64,000 nt of DNA from JAJDUF01 sp965214295 (GTDB lineage Bacteria; Chloroflexota; UBA11872; UBA12225; JAJDUF01), in the NCBI GenBank assembly GCA_965214295.1, contig OZ243944.1, positions 2,170,001 through 2,234,000 on the forward strand, written 5' to 3'. Positions 33,227 to 42,335 of this stretch are shown piece by piece. The notes beneath the pieces are model-generated. The model was not told the DNA's origin, searched no databases, and was given only the letters and a program-made list of their open reading frames with translations. The first letter of the stretch is position 1; every line of letters begins with the position of its first letter. The translations under genes were made by a program, and so were the position numbers.

Positions 33227-34966
33227 CTACGGCGAGTGCGGCAGCTGCCAAGCGACCATATTTTGCTGGTCGTCGGTGGCGACCAGTAGGCTACTCTCTG
33301 GCGCCAGTGCAAAGGCCAGCAAGCGCCCCGGCGTATAGACGGGCCCCAGGGGCGTGCCGTCGAGCGCGTACACGTCCAACCGCTCGCGGTCGGTCTGGGC
33401 CACGACGTATTGCCGACTGACGGCCAGCTGCGCGACTTGCACGTCTTCCCGCCGCCAGAGCTGCTCGCCAGTGCGGGAGATGGCCAGCAGTCCGCCCTGA
33501 CCGGCGGTCACGAGCAACTGACCGTCCGGCGTCAGGGCCAGCAGCTTGCCGGGGACTCGCTGGCGCCACAGGAGGCTCTCGTCTTGCAAGCGGTAGAACA
33601 GCACCTCCTGGTCGCTCAAGAGGGCCGCGTGGCTGGCCGTGGGGGTCAGCGCCACTCGTTCCGGGGCCGACGGCAGCTCGAAGCGTTGCAGCCGCGCACC
33701 CTGGGGGATACTCACCAGGATGAAGTAGTTGAGGTGGTTCTTGGCTGAGGCAATGGCGACTTTCGCCCCATCGGGTGTAAGCGCAATATCCCGGGCGCCA
33801 ATGTAATCCTGAGTGGGCCACAAGTGCTCCCGCGCATCAAGCGCCTGCACCGTGCCCGCTCCGTCGGGCGGCTCGGAACGGAGCGTGACGTGGCTACCGT
33901 CGGCGGATATCAGCGCCTGGGTGAGGATGTCGCTCTCATTCGGAATGATCGAGTCCCAGATGACCGCGGCGTCCGATAACGACAGCAGGAATGATTCGTG
34001 GCCGGCGAGGACGGCCCGGTGCCCTTGAGCGGCCACGGCCAGGCTGACCAACGCGGCATCAAGGTCTTTGTTCCACCGATACTCCCCGTCGCCTTGCCAA
34101 CCTTGGACGGCGCCGTCGCGGGAGGCGACGATGATGAAGCTGCCATCCGCGGCGGTATCCACCAAGGTGCCGATGAAGTTGAGCTTCTGGAGCCAGATTA
34201 TCTCGCGCCAGTAGTGGCCGCTGGGTGGCTGCTCGATATTCATATGGAAGTTGTAGGCGTACTCCACCTCGATCCGGGCGGACGTGCCGTCGGCGCGACT
34301 GGCCGCGGCGACAGCTTGCTCGGCTTCCCAGCGAGTGGCATACCGCTCGACAGCTTGTTGGGCGGCCGCGGCTGACGAGGAAGGCTCCAGCGTTACCAGG
34401 TAGGTGCGCTCGGTGGTGGCAACGAGCCGTTCCTGGCCGAGCTGCGCGATCTCCTGTTGGATCACGGTAGCCGCTGGGGAGGCCGGGAAGGCGGCGCTAT
34501 AGGCGGCGAGTCGCACCTGCGCTTCCGGCAGGAACACCGCAATTGCGGCCACGTGCCGGTGATAATCGTCCTCAGTGAGGAGCCGCGCTTCGCGCCCTGC
34601 GAGCGTCAGGAGGTCCACCGCCTCGACGAGGACGGCGTGTGCCTCCAGCGCGCTCTCCGGCGGGTGTATGGCGACGAGCCGCTGCCCAAGCGCGAAAACC
34701 TCGGGAGCCAGCCGGGCGAGCGCCAGGCGAAACTGCTCGAAGGTCAGGCGCTCCTCCGCGTCCAGGAAGCCACGCAGGGCTTTGTTGAAGAGGCGGACAT
34801 GTTGCGTGGTCGAGCGCACAATCGGTTGGGTCTCGGACCAGTAGTCTGCCGGGGAGAGCGGCGCCGGTGCTGGGGCCGCGGTCGAGCGGCATCCCATTAG
34901 GAAGCAGAGGATGAGCGGCAGCGTTATCCGCTGGCAGCGAGCGTTGGTCAGAACGAACATGCACAT
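33227..34966 (-). CDS. Beta-propeller lipoprotein, WD40/PQQ-like
   Basis: A 579-residue exported protein. The N-terminus has a signal peptide ending in a lipobox (LILCFLMGC), so it is likely anchored on the outer face of the membrane. A helical region follows (about 30-190, Ala/Glu-rich), then a beta-propeller built from about seven sheets with repeated strands such as VASRDGAVQGW, VALTPTASHAAL, LLALTPDGQLLV and FALAPESSLLVATDD. No catalytic motif is seen; a scaffold or binding role is likely. The ATG at 34966 gives the signal peptide; no strong ribosome-binding site was found. The TAG stop is donated by a family C palindrome. It follows miaB by 98 bp on the same strand. Confidence 0.75.
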   Translation of the reverse strand: MCMFVLTNARCQRITLPLILCFLMGCRSTAAPAPAPLSPADYWSETQPIVRSTTQHVRLFNKALRGFLDAEERLTFEQFRLALARLAPEVFALGQRLVAIHPPESALEAHAVLVEAVDLLTLAGREARLLTEDDYHRHVAAIAVFLPEAQVRLAAYSAAFPASPAATVIQQEIAQLGQERLVATTERTYLVTLEPSSSAAAAQQAVERYATRWEAEQAVAAASRADGTSARIEVEYAYNFHMNIEQPPSGHYWREIIWLQKLNFIGTLVDTAADGSFIIVASRDGAVQGWQGDGEYRWNKDLDAALVSLAVAAQGHRAVLAGHESFLLSLSDAAVIWDSIIPNESDILTQALISADGSHVTLRSEPPDGAGTVQALDAREHLWPTQDYIGARDIALTPDGAKVAIASAKNHLNYFILVSIPQGARLQRFELPSAPERVALTPTASHAALLSDQEVLFYRLQDESLLWRQRVPGKLLALTPDGQLLVTAGQGGLLAISRTGEQLWRREDVQVAQLAVSRQYVVAQTDRERLDVYALDGTPLGPVYTPGRLLAFALAPESSLLVATDDQQNMVAWQLPHSP

Positions 34967-35064
34967 TTCAACAAAGGGCGGTAGTACCGGGGACGCCAGG
35001 TCGTCACCCGTCTTCATTGAAACATGCGGCCGCGGTGCGTGTCCCGACCACCCGGCCACTACGG

Positions 35065-36426
35065 TCAGGCCAAGACGGCGTCCGCCGTGGCCGGGACTCC
35101 GTCCAGGTACCACGGCGAGGCTTGGGTAATCCGCACCGGAGTCAACTCGCCGGTCGGATTGCCGTCGTGCGGAAAGAAGACCAGCTTGTTCGTGCGGGTG
35201 CGTCCGCCCCAACGCCGGGTCGTTGACCGCTGGTCCTTGCGCCGCTGTGACGGCCCTTCGACGAGCACCTCCGCCACATTGCCGACGAGCGCTTGGTTGC
35301 GGCGTAGGGCGATCCGGCGCTGCGTCTCCTCGACGGCGCGGCGGCGGCGCTTCTTTTCGGCCGGTGGCACGTCGTCCGGCCACACTTCCGGGGCCGGCGT
35401 GCCGCGGCGTGGTGAATACATGGCGACATGGACCACGTCGAACTCGATGTCACGGAGCATCGCCAGCGTGTGCTCGAACTGCGCCTCCGTCTCGCCGGGG
35501 AAGCCGACGATCACGTCGGTCGAGAGCGACACATCCGGCACACGCGCGCGGATTGTGCCGATGAGCGCGCGATAGTCTTCGGACCGATAGCGGCGAGCCA
35601 TCCGTCGCAGCACGTCATTGTCACCGGCCTGGAACGGCAGGTTGATGTGCTCGCAGACGTGCGGGAGATCGCGCACCGCATCAATGAGGTCGAGGGTCAT
35701 GTGGTTGGGGTGGGAGGTCAGGAAACGCACCCGTTCCAGGCCCTCGATGCGGTCGAGGCACTCGAGCAGGTGGGAGAGCCGCGGCTGCGCGGGCAAGTCT
35801 TCTCCATAGGCATCCACGGTCTGGCCGAGCACCGTGACCTCACGGGCGCCTTCACCCTGCACTAGCCACTCGACCTCACGACGAATCTCGTCTACCGGGC
35901 GCGAGATTTGCGGGCCGCGCGTGTATGGGACGATGCAATAGGTGCAGCGGTAGTTGCAGCCGTAGATGGCGGGCACGTGCCGCGAGACGCCGTGCAGCGC
36001 CACGGCCGTGTGGTCGAGTCCCTGCCGGGGCACGAGTGCTCCGAGGTCGAGATCGCCGAAATCGGGCGGATCGGCGAGGCCGCGGTCGGCCAGCCATGCC
36101 AGCAGGGACTCGGGCTGCCGCGGATCAACGTAGACATCCACGACCGGCGCCCGTTGCAGGAAGCCTGCCACGTCACCGTCCGAGACGCAGCCGCTGGCAG
36201 CTACGACGAGCGAGGAGCGGGCGCGCTTGAGCTGTGCTACTTCGCGCAGCTGCCCCCACAGGCGGTCCTCGGCGGTTTGGCGGACCGAGCAGCTCATCAG
36301 CACGACGAGATCGGCGCCAGCGGTATCGGGCACCTGCAGGTGGCCTTGCTCGGTGAGCACGCGGGCCAGACGCTCGGAATCGGCCACGTTCATCTGACAG
36401 CCGATAACCCAAAAAGCGAAGCGCAT
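35065..36426 (-). CDS. miaB: tRNA-2-methylthio-N6-dimethylallyladenosine synthase
   Basis: A 453-residue radical SAM methylthiotransferase acting on A37 of tRNAs. Three domains are visible: UPF0004 N-terminal domain with three cysteines (GCQMN at 9-13, the Cys of MSCSVRQTAEDR near 46 and GCVSD near 79), the radical SAM core with YGCNYRCTYC (CxxxCxxC) near 160, and a C-terminal TRAM domain ending ITQASPWYLDG. The second Cys box reads MSCSVR instead of the usual NTCxVR. Start at ATG 36426. The gene lies 35 bp downstream of the DarA-like gene. Confidence 0.93.
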   Translation of the reverse strand: MRFAFWVIGCQMNVADSERLARVLTEQGHLQVPDTAGADLVVLMSCSVRQTAEDRLWGQLREVAQLKRARSSLVVAASGCVSDGDVAGFLQRAPVVDVYVDPRQPESLLAWLADRGLADPPDFGDLDLGALVPRQGLDHTAVALHGVSRHVPAIYGCNYRCTYCIVPYTRGPQISRPVDEIRREVEWLVQGEGAREVTVLGQTVDAYGEDLPAQPRLSHLLECLDRIEGLERVRFLTSHPNHMTLDLIDAVRDLPHVCEHINLPFQAGDNDVLRRMARRYRSEDYRALIGTIRARVPDVSLSTDVIVGFPGETEAQFEHTLAMLRDIEFDVVHVAMYSPRRGTPAPEVWPDDVPPAEKKRRRRAVEETQRRIALRRNQALVGNVAEVLVEGPSQRRKDQRSTTRRWGGRTRTNKLVFFPHDGNPTGELTPVRITQASPWYLDGVPATADAVLA

Positions 36427-36461
36427 AGATCAGCAGCCCTGTGTCGTTCGTGGGGCGCGTG

Positions 36462-36785
36462 CTAGACACGCAGGAGGCGATTGGCATGGAGCACGAAGAT
36501 GGTAGCCCGGTGCGCGTCGGGCCGGGCAGGATCGGCCCTGGCTTCGGCATGCTCGCGGACGATTTCGATGAGCTGCTCGACGCGATCTTCTTCCGTGCCG
36601 AGCAGCAGGGTGACGTTACCGCGTCGGAGAAAGCCGCCGACGGTGTTGATCCGGGTCGGCCCCGGATAGCCCATCCCAACCAGCGTCTCGGTAATACGAT
36701 CAGCGTCCTGGCTCTGCACAATAGCCAAGATGAGCTTCATCGGGGTGCCGGTGCGACCCTTCTTGCGCGTCGTCCTCTGCGCCAT
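36462..36785 (-). CDS. PII-like cyclic-di-AMP receptor (DarA/CdaA-receptor family)
   Basis: A 107-residue protein whose core MKLILAIVQSQDADRITETL and TVGGFLRRGNVTLLLG are diagnostic of the DarA (YaaQ) family of PII-like trimers that bind c-di-AMP. It implies that the organism makes c-di-AMP, although no cyclase is in the window. The family usually starts at MKLI (here ATG 36740), but that ATG has no ribosome-binding site. The ATG at 36785 adds 15 basic residues (AQRTTRKKGRTGTP) and lies seven bases after a TATACT box, so a leaderless mRNA starting here is likely. miaB follows 35 bp downstream. Confidence 0.85.
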   Translation of the reverse strand: MAQRTTRKKGRTGTPMKLILAIVQSQDADRITETLVGMGYPGPTRINTVGGFLRRGNVTLLLGTEEDRVEQLIEIVREHAEARADPARPDAHRATIFVLHANRLLRV

Positions 36786-36792
36786 GGTGACA

Positions 36793-36801
36793 AGTATACC
36801 A
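36793..36801 (-). promoter_or_regulatory. Extended -10 promoter, leaderless DarA-like gene
   Basis: On the minus strand TGGTATACT ends seven bases before the ATG at 36785, so the transcript would begin at or just before the start codon. No ribosome-binding site lies between. Confidence 0.6.
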
Positions 36802-37172
36802 CATTGGCACACGTAGCCCTACCCTGGCGGCCCGGAGCGCCGCGGGGGCCGACTGGCTCACCAGGGAAGGCCCACCTACTCGGGCCGGGAGCGGTAGTGC
36901 TGTAGAGCGGCAGGGGGGCCACTCGCGCGAGTCGTTGCTCACACGCCGGTTATCGCCACAGACAACAGGTGTCCGGCCGGTACGGTCAGGACTCGGTCCT
37001 GGCCGCCTCCGACACTGGCAGCTAATGCCGTCGGGTGAATGCCGGCAAACTCGCCGCTGGCTACCATTGCGGCCACAACGGACTCCATAGCAGCCCAGTC
37101 CCTACACCGAGCGCAAGCCAATTGAGCGCCATGAATAGCCCTTCTCGTGGAGTACAAGCGGGATAGGACCGC
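36802..37172. other. Intergenic region without a supported gene
   Basis: About 370 bp between the DarA-like gene promoter and the second solute-binding protein gene. A 72-codon minus-strand frame (36939-37157) has no ribosome-binding site or recognisable pattern and was not accepted. No repeat family of this window is evident here. Confidence 0.45.
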
Positions 37173-38750
37173 TCACCGGCGGGTCGTGCCGGTGTAGGGG
37201 GGCGTGATGGCCCGCGCGATCTGCTCTAGTTGCTCGACCAGCTTCCGCACACCTTCACCCGGCGACTGCTGCTTGCTCACTACTACCGCCTGGAAGGCGG
37301 CCTCGATAGCCTGGCTGACCTGGGCATAGCGCGGGGGGTTGAACGGCGGGCGGCCGTAACGGAGCCAGAGAGCAATCATTTGCTGGGTGTTTGCGCTCTG
37401 TAGATAGCCCCGGTCGAGGATGGACTGGCGGGGCGGCACTGCCCAGCGCAGGTGGGTGTAGGAGTGGAGCGTCTCCGGCTCCAGGGACAGGGTTAGCAGC
37501 TCCCAGGCCTTATCGGGAGCAGCCGACTGCGTACTCAGATGGAGCACGGCGGTATGGGCATGGACCAGTGGCGGCACTGAGCGTATCCCCGGCAGCGTGT
37601 AGCGCGTGCTGCCCGGCACCGGGGGCACACCGATCAGCGTGGATTCCGGTGTGGGCCGCCCGGCCGCGGCCGGCGGTGGGCCGGAAAGCGCCGCCCGGCG
37701 CTGCTCCGCCTCCGCGGTTGCCACGGCTTTGCGGAGGTCAGGGGACAGAGTTGCCTGTTGCTGCGGGGCTGCCTCAGGCGGTGCAGTCGAGGGCGGCTGC
37801 CAATCGTACTGTTGCCGGAACTCCCTGTGCTGCGGCGGCAAGCCCGGCACCCACACATGGGCCGCCTTCCCGCCAAAAAAGTGATCGGCGTCAACAGAAA
37901 ACGGCTCTTGCTCCGACTGTCGCTTGAAGGGCACTACCCCCGCCGGCTGCACGGCGGCGTCGAGATCGCGGAGCAGGGCGAACACCGCCTCCGCCTCGCC
38001 CTCTAACGCCGGGACCTGCCCGCCGTCGTACAGCGTGACCCCCGTCAACTGCAACAGCCACCAGAACCAGCGGCTATGCGGCGCGGGCAGCCCGGCCCGG
38101 ACCAGCTGACCATCGCCCACCAAGGTGGACCGATAGGCCGTATCGAGCAGTTCACCCCAGGTTGTCGGGGGCTGGCCGATCCCCGCGGTCCGCAAGACGT
38201 GCCGATTGAAATAGAGCGTGTAGACTTGGGAGAAGAGGGGTAGACCCCATTGCACGCCCGCGATCTGCCCGGCGAGGAAAGCCGGACGGACAAAATCATC
38301 GGAATGGGGCATTTGCTTGATCCACCCGTCGAGGCGATGGGCCAGCCGGCGCCGGATCGAGTCGGCGTGACGCAGATCGTCGGTCTGGAAGACATCCGGG
38401 GCGGTGCCGGCGCGGTGCAGCTCTAGTGCCCGGTTCAGCGGATCGTGATGCGACTCGAAGCTGACCGTGCTATCCGGGTAGTGCTCCTTGAAAGCAGGGG
38501 CAGCGGTGGTGTGGAACCACTCCCGGTCAGGCGTGTCTGGCCGTCCATCAGGTCGCGACCAGCCCACGGGGCCTTCGGTGTACATAGCCCCGGCCCACGG
38601 TCCGTACAGCACACGGAGGGTGGTCGGGGGCGGTCGGGGCGGCGGCCCGGTACTCGGCCAGAGCGATTCCGTGAGCGAGCAGGCGGCACCGACCACGCCG
38701 CCCAGAGCAGCGACGGAGCGGATCAACTGTCCCCGGCGGGTGAAACGCAT
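37173..38750 (-). CDS. Extracellular solute-binding lipoprotein, second copy type
   Basis: A 525-residue exported binding protein. The N-terminus FTRRGQLIRSVAALGG has a twin-Arg motif and ends in a lipobox VGAAC, so Tat export and lipidation are likely. The mature part begins TTLRVLYGPWAG and contains PDVFQTDDLRHAD and LYFNRHVL, as in family 1 sugar-binding proteins; the C-terminal part has KAWELLTLSLE. A Pro/Gln/Ala-rich stretch (about 330-390) interrupts the usual fold. AAGGAGGG precedes the ATG at 38750. Like the protein at 19455 it has no transporter genes beside it. The two proteins share only family-level similarity. Confidence 0.82.
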   Translation of the reverse strand: MRFTRRGQLIRSVAALGGVVGAACSLTESLWPSTGPPPRPPPTTLRVLYGPWAGAMYTEGPVGWSRPDGRPDTPDREWFHTTAAPAFKEHYPDSTVSFESHHDPLNRALELHRAGTAPDVFQTDDLRHADSIRRRLAHRLDGWIKQMPHSDDFVRPAFLAGQIAGVQWGLPLFSQVYTLYFNRHVLRTAGIGQPPTTWGELLDTAYRSTLVGDGQLVRAGLPAPHSRWFWWLLQLTGVTLYDGGQVPALEGEAEAVFALLRDLDAAVQPAGVVPFKRQSEQEPFSVDADHFFGGKAAHVWVPGLPPQHREFRQQYDWQPPSTAPPEAAPQQQATLSPDLRKAVATAEAEQRRAALSGPPPAAAGRPTPESTLIGVPPVPGSTRYTLPGIRSVPPLVHAHTAVLHLSTQSAAPDKAWELLTLSLEPETLHSYTHLRWAVPPRQSILDRGYLQSANTQQMIALWLRYGRPPFNPPRYAQVSQAIEAAFQAVVVSKQQSPGEGVRKLVEQLEQIARAITPPYTGTTRR

Positions 38751-39172
38751 CGTGGTACCCTCCTTGCATCAGTAGCACGCCACCACCAACACGAACGCGA
38801 GGCCCCTCCTTTCAACACTCAACATAAGTGCATCCCCGAAACGTCGCACACTGCTCCAGGCAGAAGCTCCGCCGCCACGACCGCTCTATCTTCATCCATA
38901 GATACCACTTGCCGCCACGGCGACAGATACACTGCGAACTGACCACGCGCCTCCGTCGGTACGGCCGGTCCGGTGCTGCCTGCGGAGCGGTCCACTCGCC
39001 GGGACCGCCACTAACACCCATCCTACACCGGAATCGGCGCCAAGACACTGGGGAAAACCCTAGTTTTTGGGGCTAAGGAGAATCGGCGCTATGCTACAAT
39101 CGGGTTAGTGGGGGTGTGGCTGCCTGGCGTAGGCGTGCGGCGGCCGTACCGGGGTCTTTTCCAACTACAGAC
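38751..39172. other. Intergenic region upstream of tmRNA
   Basis: About 420 bp between a minus-strand gene start and ssrA. No supported coding frame. The right end holds the likely ssrA promoter. The left end would carry the promoter of the solute-binding protein gene, but no clear hexamers were found. Confidence 0.45.
39092..39100 (+). promoter_or_regulatory. Extended -10 of the ssrA promoter
   Basis: TGCTACAAT is an extended -10 element about 72 bases before the mature tmRNA 5' end. The precursor would start near 39107 and be trimmed by RNase P. The -35 region is weak. Confidence 0.5.
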
Positions 39173-39537
39173 GGGGATGACGGGTTTCGACAGGGCAGGG
39201 AAACTCGCGGCTGCAAGCCGAGCTGCCGGTATGCTGGCTCGCTAAACCACCGGCAACACTATCAACTGCCAACAAGCAGCAGTTCGCTCTCGCTGCCTAA
39301 CTTATAGGTAGCGCGTCCGCCCGAGGTCCACCCTCGACAGACTCGGCACGGACGTCATAACAGTCGAGGTGCAGCGGCTCCGAGGCTCATAGGGGCCGCT
39401 CAAGCAACATGAGCTGGACGCTGACGGGCGTTTGTCCTCTGCTCCCCCCAGCGTGACGGCAAAAGAGGTCTATGCTTGTAGAAGCCGCCGGTTGCCCTGT
39501 GTTGGACGGGGCGTTCGACTCGCCCCCATCTCCACCA
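39173..39537 (+). ncRNA. ssrA: tmRNA (SsrA)
   Basis: A 365-nt tmRNA. The 5' end GGGGATG pairs with CATCTCC before A-CCA at the 3' end (one G-U), forming the tRNA-like acceptor stem; the T arm is GGGGC-GTTCGAC-TCGCCCC. The 5' half contains the conserved GACGGGTTTCGACAGGG. The tag reading frame runs from the resume codon GCC at 39268 to TAA at 39298-39300 and encodes ANKQQFALAA, ending in the usual LAA degradation signal. CCA is encoded. It rescues ribosomes on mRNAs without stop codons together with SmpB, which is not in this window. Confidence 0.97.
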
Positions 39538-39591
39538 TGACGCATGATGACGGTCGCTCCCCGCGGGTGGCCGTTTGTCTTTGTTGTCGAG

Positions 39592-40704
39592 TCAGTCACA
39601 AGCGGAGCCACGGGCCAGGCCGGCGCGCTCGAAGTAGGCGAAGAGAGCATCTACGGAGCGGAAGACCGGCTCGGTGCAGTAGTAGCTGAAGAAGGGGCTG
39701 GGGTCCGTGGGGGGCAGCCAGACGGCAAACACCTGCTTGCCGTTCGCCACGGCGTAGATCATCTCGCTGATGACGCCGGCCGAGAGTACCGTCGTCGGGT
39801 AGTACACGACGACAAAGTCGCTCTGCTTGATGAGCTTGTAGTCACGGGCAACCGTCTGATCGGCCATATACTGCGTTTCGGCCGGCGTAAAGGTTGTCGC
39901 GGTCAGCGCGTCGGTGGACGGTGGCGCCGCACTCGTATCCCCGCCGCTCTGCGCCTCCGCCGCTCCACCTGTGGGAGGGGGACCGGGGGGCACGGTCGGC
40001 TGCGGCACTTGGCTGTCCTTGATCGCCATGGGGTCGAACACCACAAACTGTTCGTCCAACTGCGTGCCCAGCGCATCGCACTCGGCCTGCAAGCCGGGCT
40101 GATCTACGATGTGAGTGATGGGGTAGCTGCGGTAGACTGTCGGTGCCTTGGGCCGAAACATCAGCCGATAGAGCGTGTCGGGGGGCTGGTCACGAGCAAT
40201 CAGGTAGTGGGGCTTGCGCTGGAAGCTCGCCATCATCTCGGTGACGAACGTCTCCTCGTCGCGCCAAGTCAGTAGATCGTGGTAGGAGTAATGGCGCCAG
40301 CGCGCTTGGCGGTCGAGCCGGTCTCTGATCGCGGTGATTGTGTCGCTGACCGTCACGTAGAGATCGGGCTGCAACCGGTTGAGGTAGTGGACATCGAAGC
40401 CGGGGATGAGCGCGTTGCGCCAGCGGAAGAGCGCGTGGGTAGCAAGGATGAAATGGGGAGTTGTTTCGGCCAGTCGGAGTACCTGCTCCAGAGCCGCCGC
40501 CCGGAGGGCTGCGAGCGTCGAGCTGGCGGTGTCGAGGATGGTCTCTTCCTCCACCGGCTGGCCACGGTCGGACGCGATCCGGAACATGATCTCCTTGACA
40601 TCGAAGACGGCCACGTCATGGCCGTGTCGACGCGCCAACGCAGCCACCTCGCGGACATAGTCGAGGCGGCCGGTGCCGCTCATCCCCGTGGAGACGACTC
40701 TCAT
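39592..40704 (-). CDS. P-loop-like NTPase fused to deoxyribosyltransferase-like domain
   Basis: A 370-residue cytoplasmic protein, not recognised as a named family. The N-terminus MRVVSTGMSGTGRLDYV resembles the start of an adenylate-kinase-like P-loop domain, but the Walker A box is degenerate (GMSGTGRL, Arg instead of Lys). Helices with VFDVKEIMFRIA follow. The C-terminal 100 residues (YKLIKQSDFVVVYYPTT, SAGVISEMIYAVANGKQVFAVW) have the shape of nucleoside 2-deoxyribosyltransferases, with the Glu of SEMIYA at the catalytic position. A Pro/Gly/Ser-rich linker (about 250-290) separates the parts. A role in nucleotide handling or signalling is possible. Start at ATG 40704 is the first with a homologous-looking N-terminus; no strong ribosome-binding site. 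It lies downstream of gcvPB but 84 bp away. Confidence 0.55.
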   Translation of the reverse strand: MRVVSTGMSGTGRLDYVREVAALARRHGHDVAVFDVKEIMFRIASDRGQPVEEETILDTASSTLAALRAAALEQVLRLAETTPHFILATHALFRWRNALIPGFDVHYLNRLQPDLYVTVSDTITAIRDRLDRQARWRHYSYHDLLTWRDEETFVTEMMASFQRKPHYLIARDQPPDTLYRLMFRPKAPTVYRSYPITHIVDQPGLQAECDALGTQLDEQFVVFDPMAIKDSQVPQPTVPPGPPPTGGAAEAQSGGDTSAAPPSTDALTATTFTPAETQYMADQTVARDYKLIKQSDFVVVYYPTTVLSAGVISEMIYAVANGKQVFAVWLPPTDPSPFFSYYCTEPVFRSVDALFAYFERAGLARGSACD

Positions 40705-40787
40705 CGTGCTACCTAACCCGACATTATGACTCAAGCCTGGCGCGGCTTTGGCCGCCGCGTCGCGCGGCAAAGCAGTTGCACTGAGCA

Positions 40788-42335
40788 CTAGGCCGGAGGA
40801 GGAGTGTCCGCGTCCGCGGGCCAGCGGAGGTCGGGCCGGCGGGCGGCGCGCACTTCGTCGAGACGGCGGACGGGGGCGATGCCCGGCGCCGCGTGCAATA
40901 GCTCGGGTGACTCGGCGGCTTCGCGGGCAATGGCGATCATCGCCGCGGCGAAGGCGTCCAGCGTCTCCTTGCTTTCCGTCTCGGTCGGCTCGATCATGAT
41001 TGCTTCGGGGACAATCAGTGGGAAGTAGATCGTGGGCGGGTGGAAGGCGTAGTCAATCAGGCGCTTCGCCAAGTCGAGCGTGCGCGCACCGTGCTCGCGT
41101 AACGACCGGCCATCCAGCACAAACTCGTGCATACAGGTGCGATCAACGTAGAGGTTGTAGTGGTCTTGCAGCTTGGCGCGGAGGTAGTTGGCGTTGAGCA
41201 CCGCATGCTCGCCGATGGCCCGCAAGCCTTCCGCGCCCAGCGCCAAGATGTAGGTGTATGACCGCAGCGCAGCGTTGAAGTTCCCGTAAAACCCGTGGAT
41301 TTGGCCGATAGAGAGCGGCCGTTCCCAATCGAGGTCGTATCTCTCGTCATCCCGTTGCACCACGACCGGCTTGGGCATGTACGGTAGCAACGGCTCGGCC
41401 ACACAGATGGCGCCCCCACCAGGTCCGCCACCGCCATGGGGCACGGCAAAGGTCTTGTGGAGGTTGAGGTGGATCATGTCAATGCCGAGGTCGCCGGGAC
41501 GGACTTGGCCGAGCATGGCGTTCATATTGGCACCATCGCAGTACACCAAGCAGCCAGCATCATGGGCCAGCCGGCAGATGTCCTCGATGCGACGCTCGAA
41601 CAGCCCCAGCGTGTTGGGCACGGTCATCATGATCGCAGCGCACTCTTCGTCCAGCTTGGCCGCGAAATCGGCGAGATCAAGCTCCCCGGTTTGCCGGTCG
41701 TGTCCCACGGTGACGGCCCGATAGCCGGCCATCGCGGCCGTCGCCGGGTTGGTGCCGTGAGCACTATCGGGGATGAGCACCTTGCGACGCTGGCGCCCGG
41801 CTTGGGCATGATAGGCCCGGGCCATGAGGATGCCCGTCAGCTCGCCGTGCGCCCCGGCCACCGGCTGCGACGAGACTCCGGCCATGCCCGTGATCGCCGC
41901 CAGCAGCCGCTCTAGGTGGTAGAGCACTGCCAGCGCTCCTTGCACCGTCTCGGTGGGTTGGAGGGGATGCAGCTGCCGGAAACCGGGCAGGGCAGCTACA
42001 TTCTCGTCGAGCTTCGGGTTGTACTTCATCGTGCAGGAGCCGAGCGGGTAGAAGCCGGTATCCACCGAGAAGTTGAGCGTCGAGAGACGGGTGAAGTGAC
42101 GCACCACGTCTAGCTCGCTTACTTCGGGCAGGTTCAGCTCGTCGCGCAACTCTTCGGCCGGGAGTAGCTCCTCCAAGGGCTGCTCCGGCACGTCGCTGGC
42201 GGGGAAGCTGGCGCCACGCCGGCCAGGCACGCTCTCCTCGCTGATGAGCCGCACAGGGCCGGCGCTCACCGGCCGCAGGAGGCCAGGAAGCGCCCCAGCC
42301 CCCGATGGAGCGGCAGAGTTGTGAATATCGCTCAT
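40788..42335 (-). CDS. gcvPB: Glycine decarboxylase P-protein, subunit 2
   Basis: A 515-residue PLP enzyme, the C-terminal half of the glycine cleavage P-protein, which decarboxylates glycine and passes aminomethyl to lipoyl-GcvH. The Schiff-base Lys is in HLNLHKTF (about residue 294), followed by the glycine-rich PHGGGGPGGG loop. Other family marks are FYPLGSCTMKYNPK and DSAHGTNPATA. The ATG at 42335 overlaps the gcvPA stop (ATGA), so the subunits are translationally coupled. Two-subunit P-protein is typical of Gram-positives, Thermus and Chloroflexota. Confidence 0.96.
   Translation of the reverse strand: MSDIHNSAAPSGAGALPGLLRPVSAGPVRLISEESVPGRRGASFPASDVPEQPLEELLPAEELRDELNLPEVSELDVVRHFTRLSTLNFSVDTGFYPLGSCTMKYNPKLDENVAALPGFRQLHPLQPTETVQGALAVLYHLERLLAAITGMAGVSSQPVAGAHGELTGILMARAYHAQAGRQRRKVLIPDSAHGTNPATAAMAGYRAVTVGHDRQTGELDLADFAAKLDEECAAIMMTVPNTLGLFERRIEDICRLAHDAGCLVYCDGANMNAMLGQVRPGDLGIDMIHLNLHKTFAVPHGGGGPGGGAICVAEPLLPYMPKPVVVQRDDERYDLDWERPLSIGQIHGFYGNFNAALRSYTYILALGAEGLRAIGEHAVLNANYLRAKLQDHYNLYVDRTCMHEFVLDGRSLREHGARTLDLAKRLIDYAFHPPTIYFPLIVPEAIMIEPTETESKETLDAFAAAMIAIAREAAESPELLHAAPGIAPVRRLDEVRAARRPDLRWPADADTPPPA

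Noticed and set aside
34967..35383. N-terminal extension of the propeller lipoprotein
   Set aside because: It overlaps the end of miaB, is Arg/Pro-rich, and would bury the signal peptide and lipobox inside the protein.
36939..37157. 72-codon minus-strand frame before the second solute-binding gene
   Set aside because: No ribosome-binding site, no family pattern and no conserved neighbour layout.
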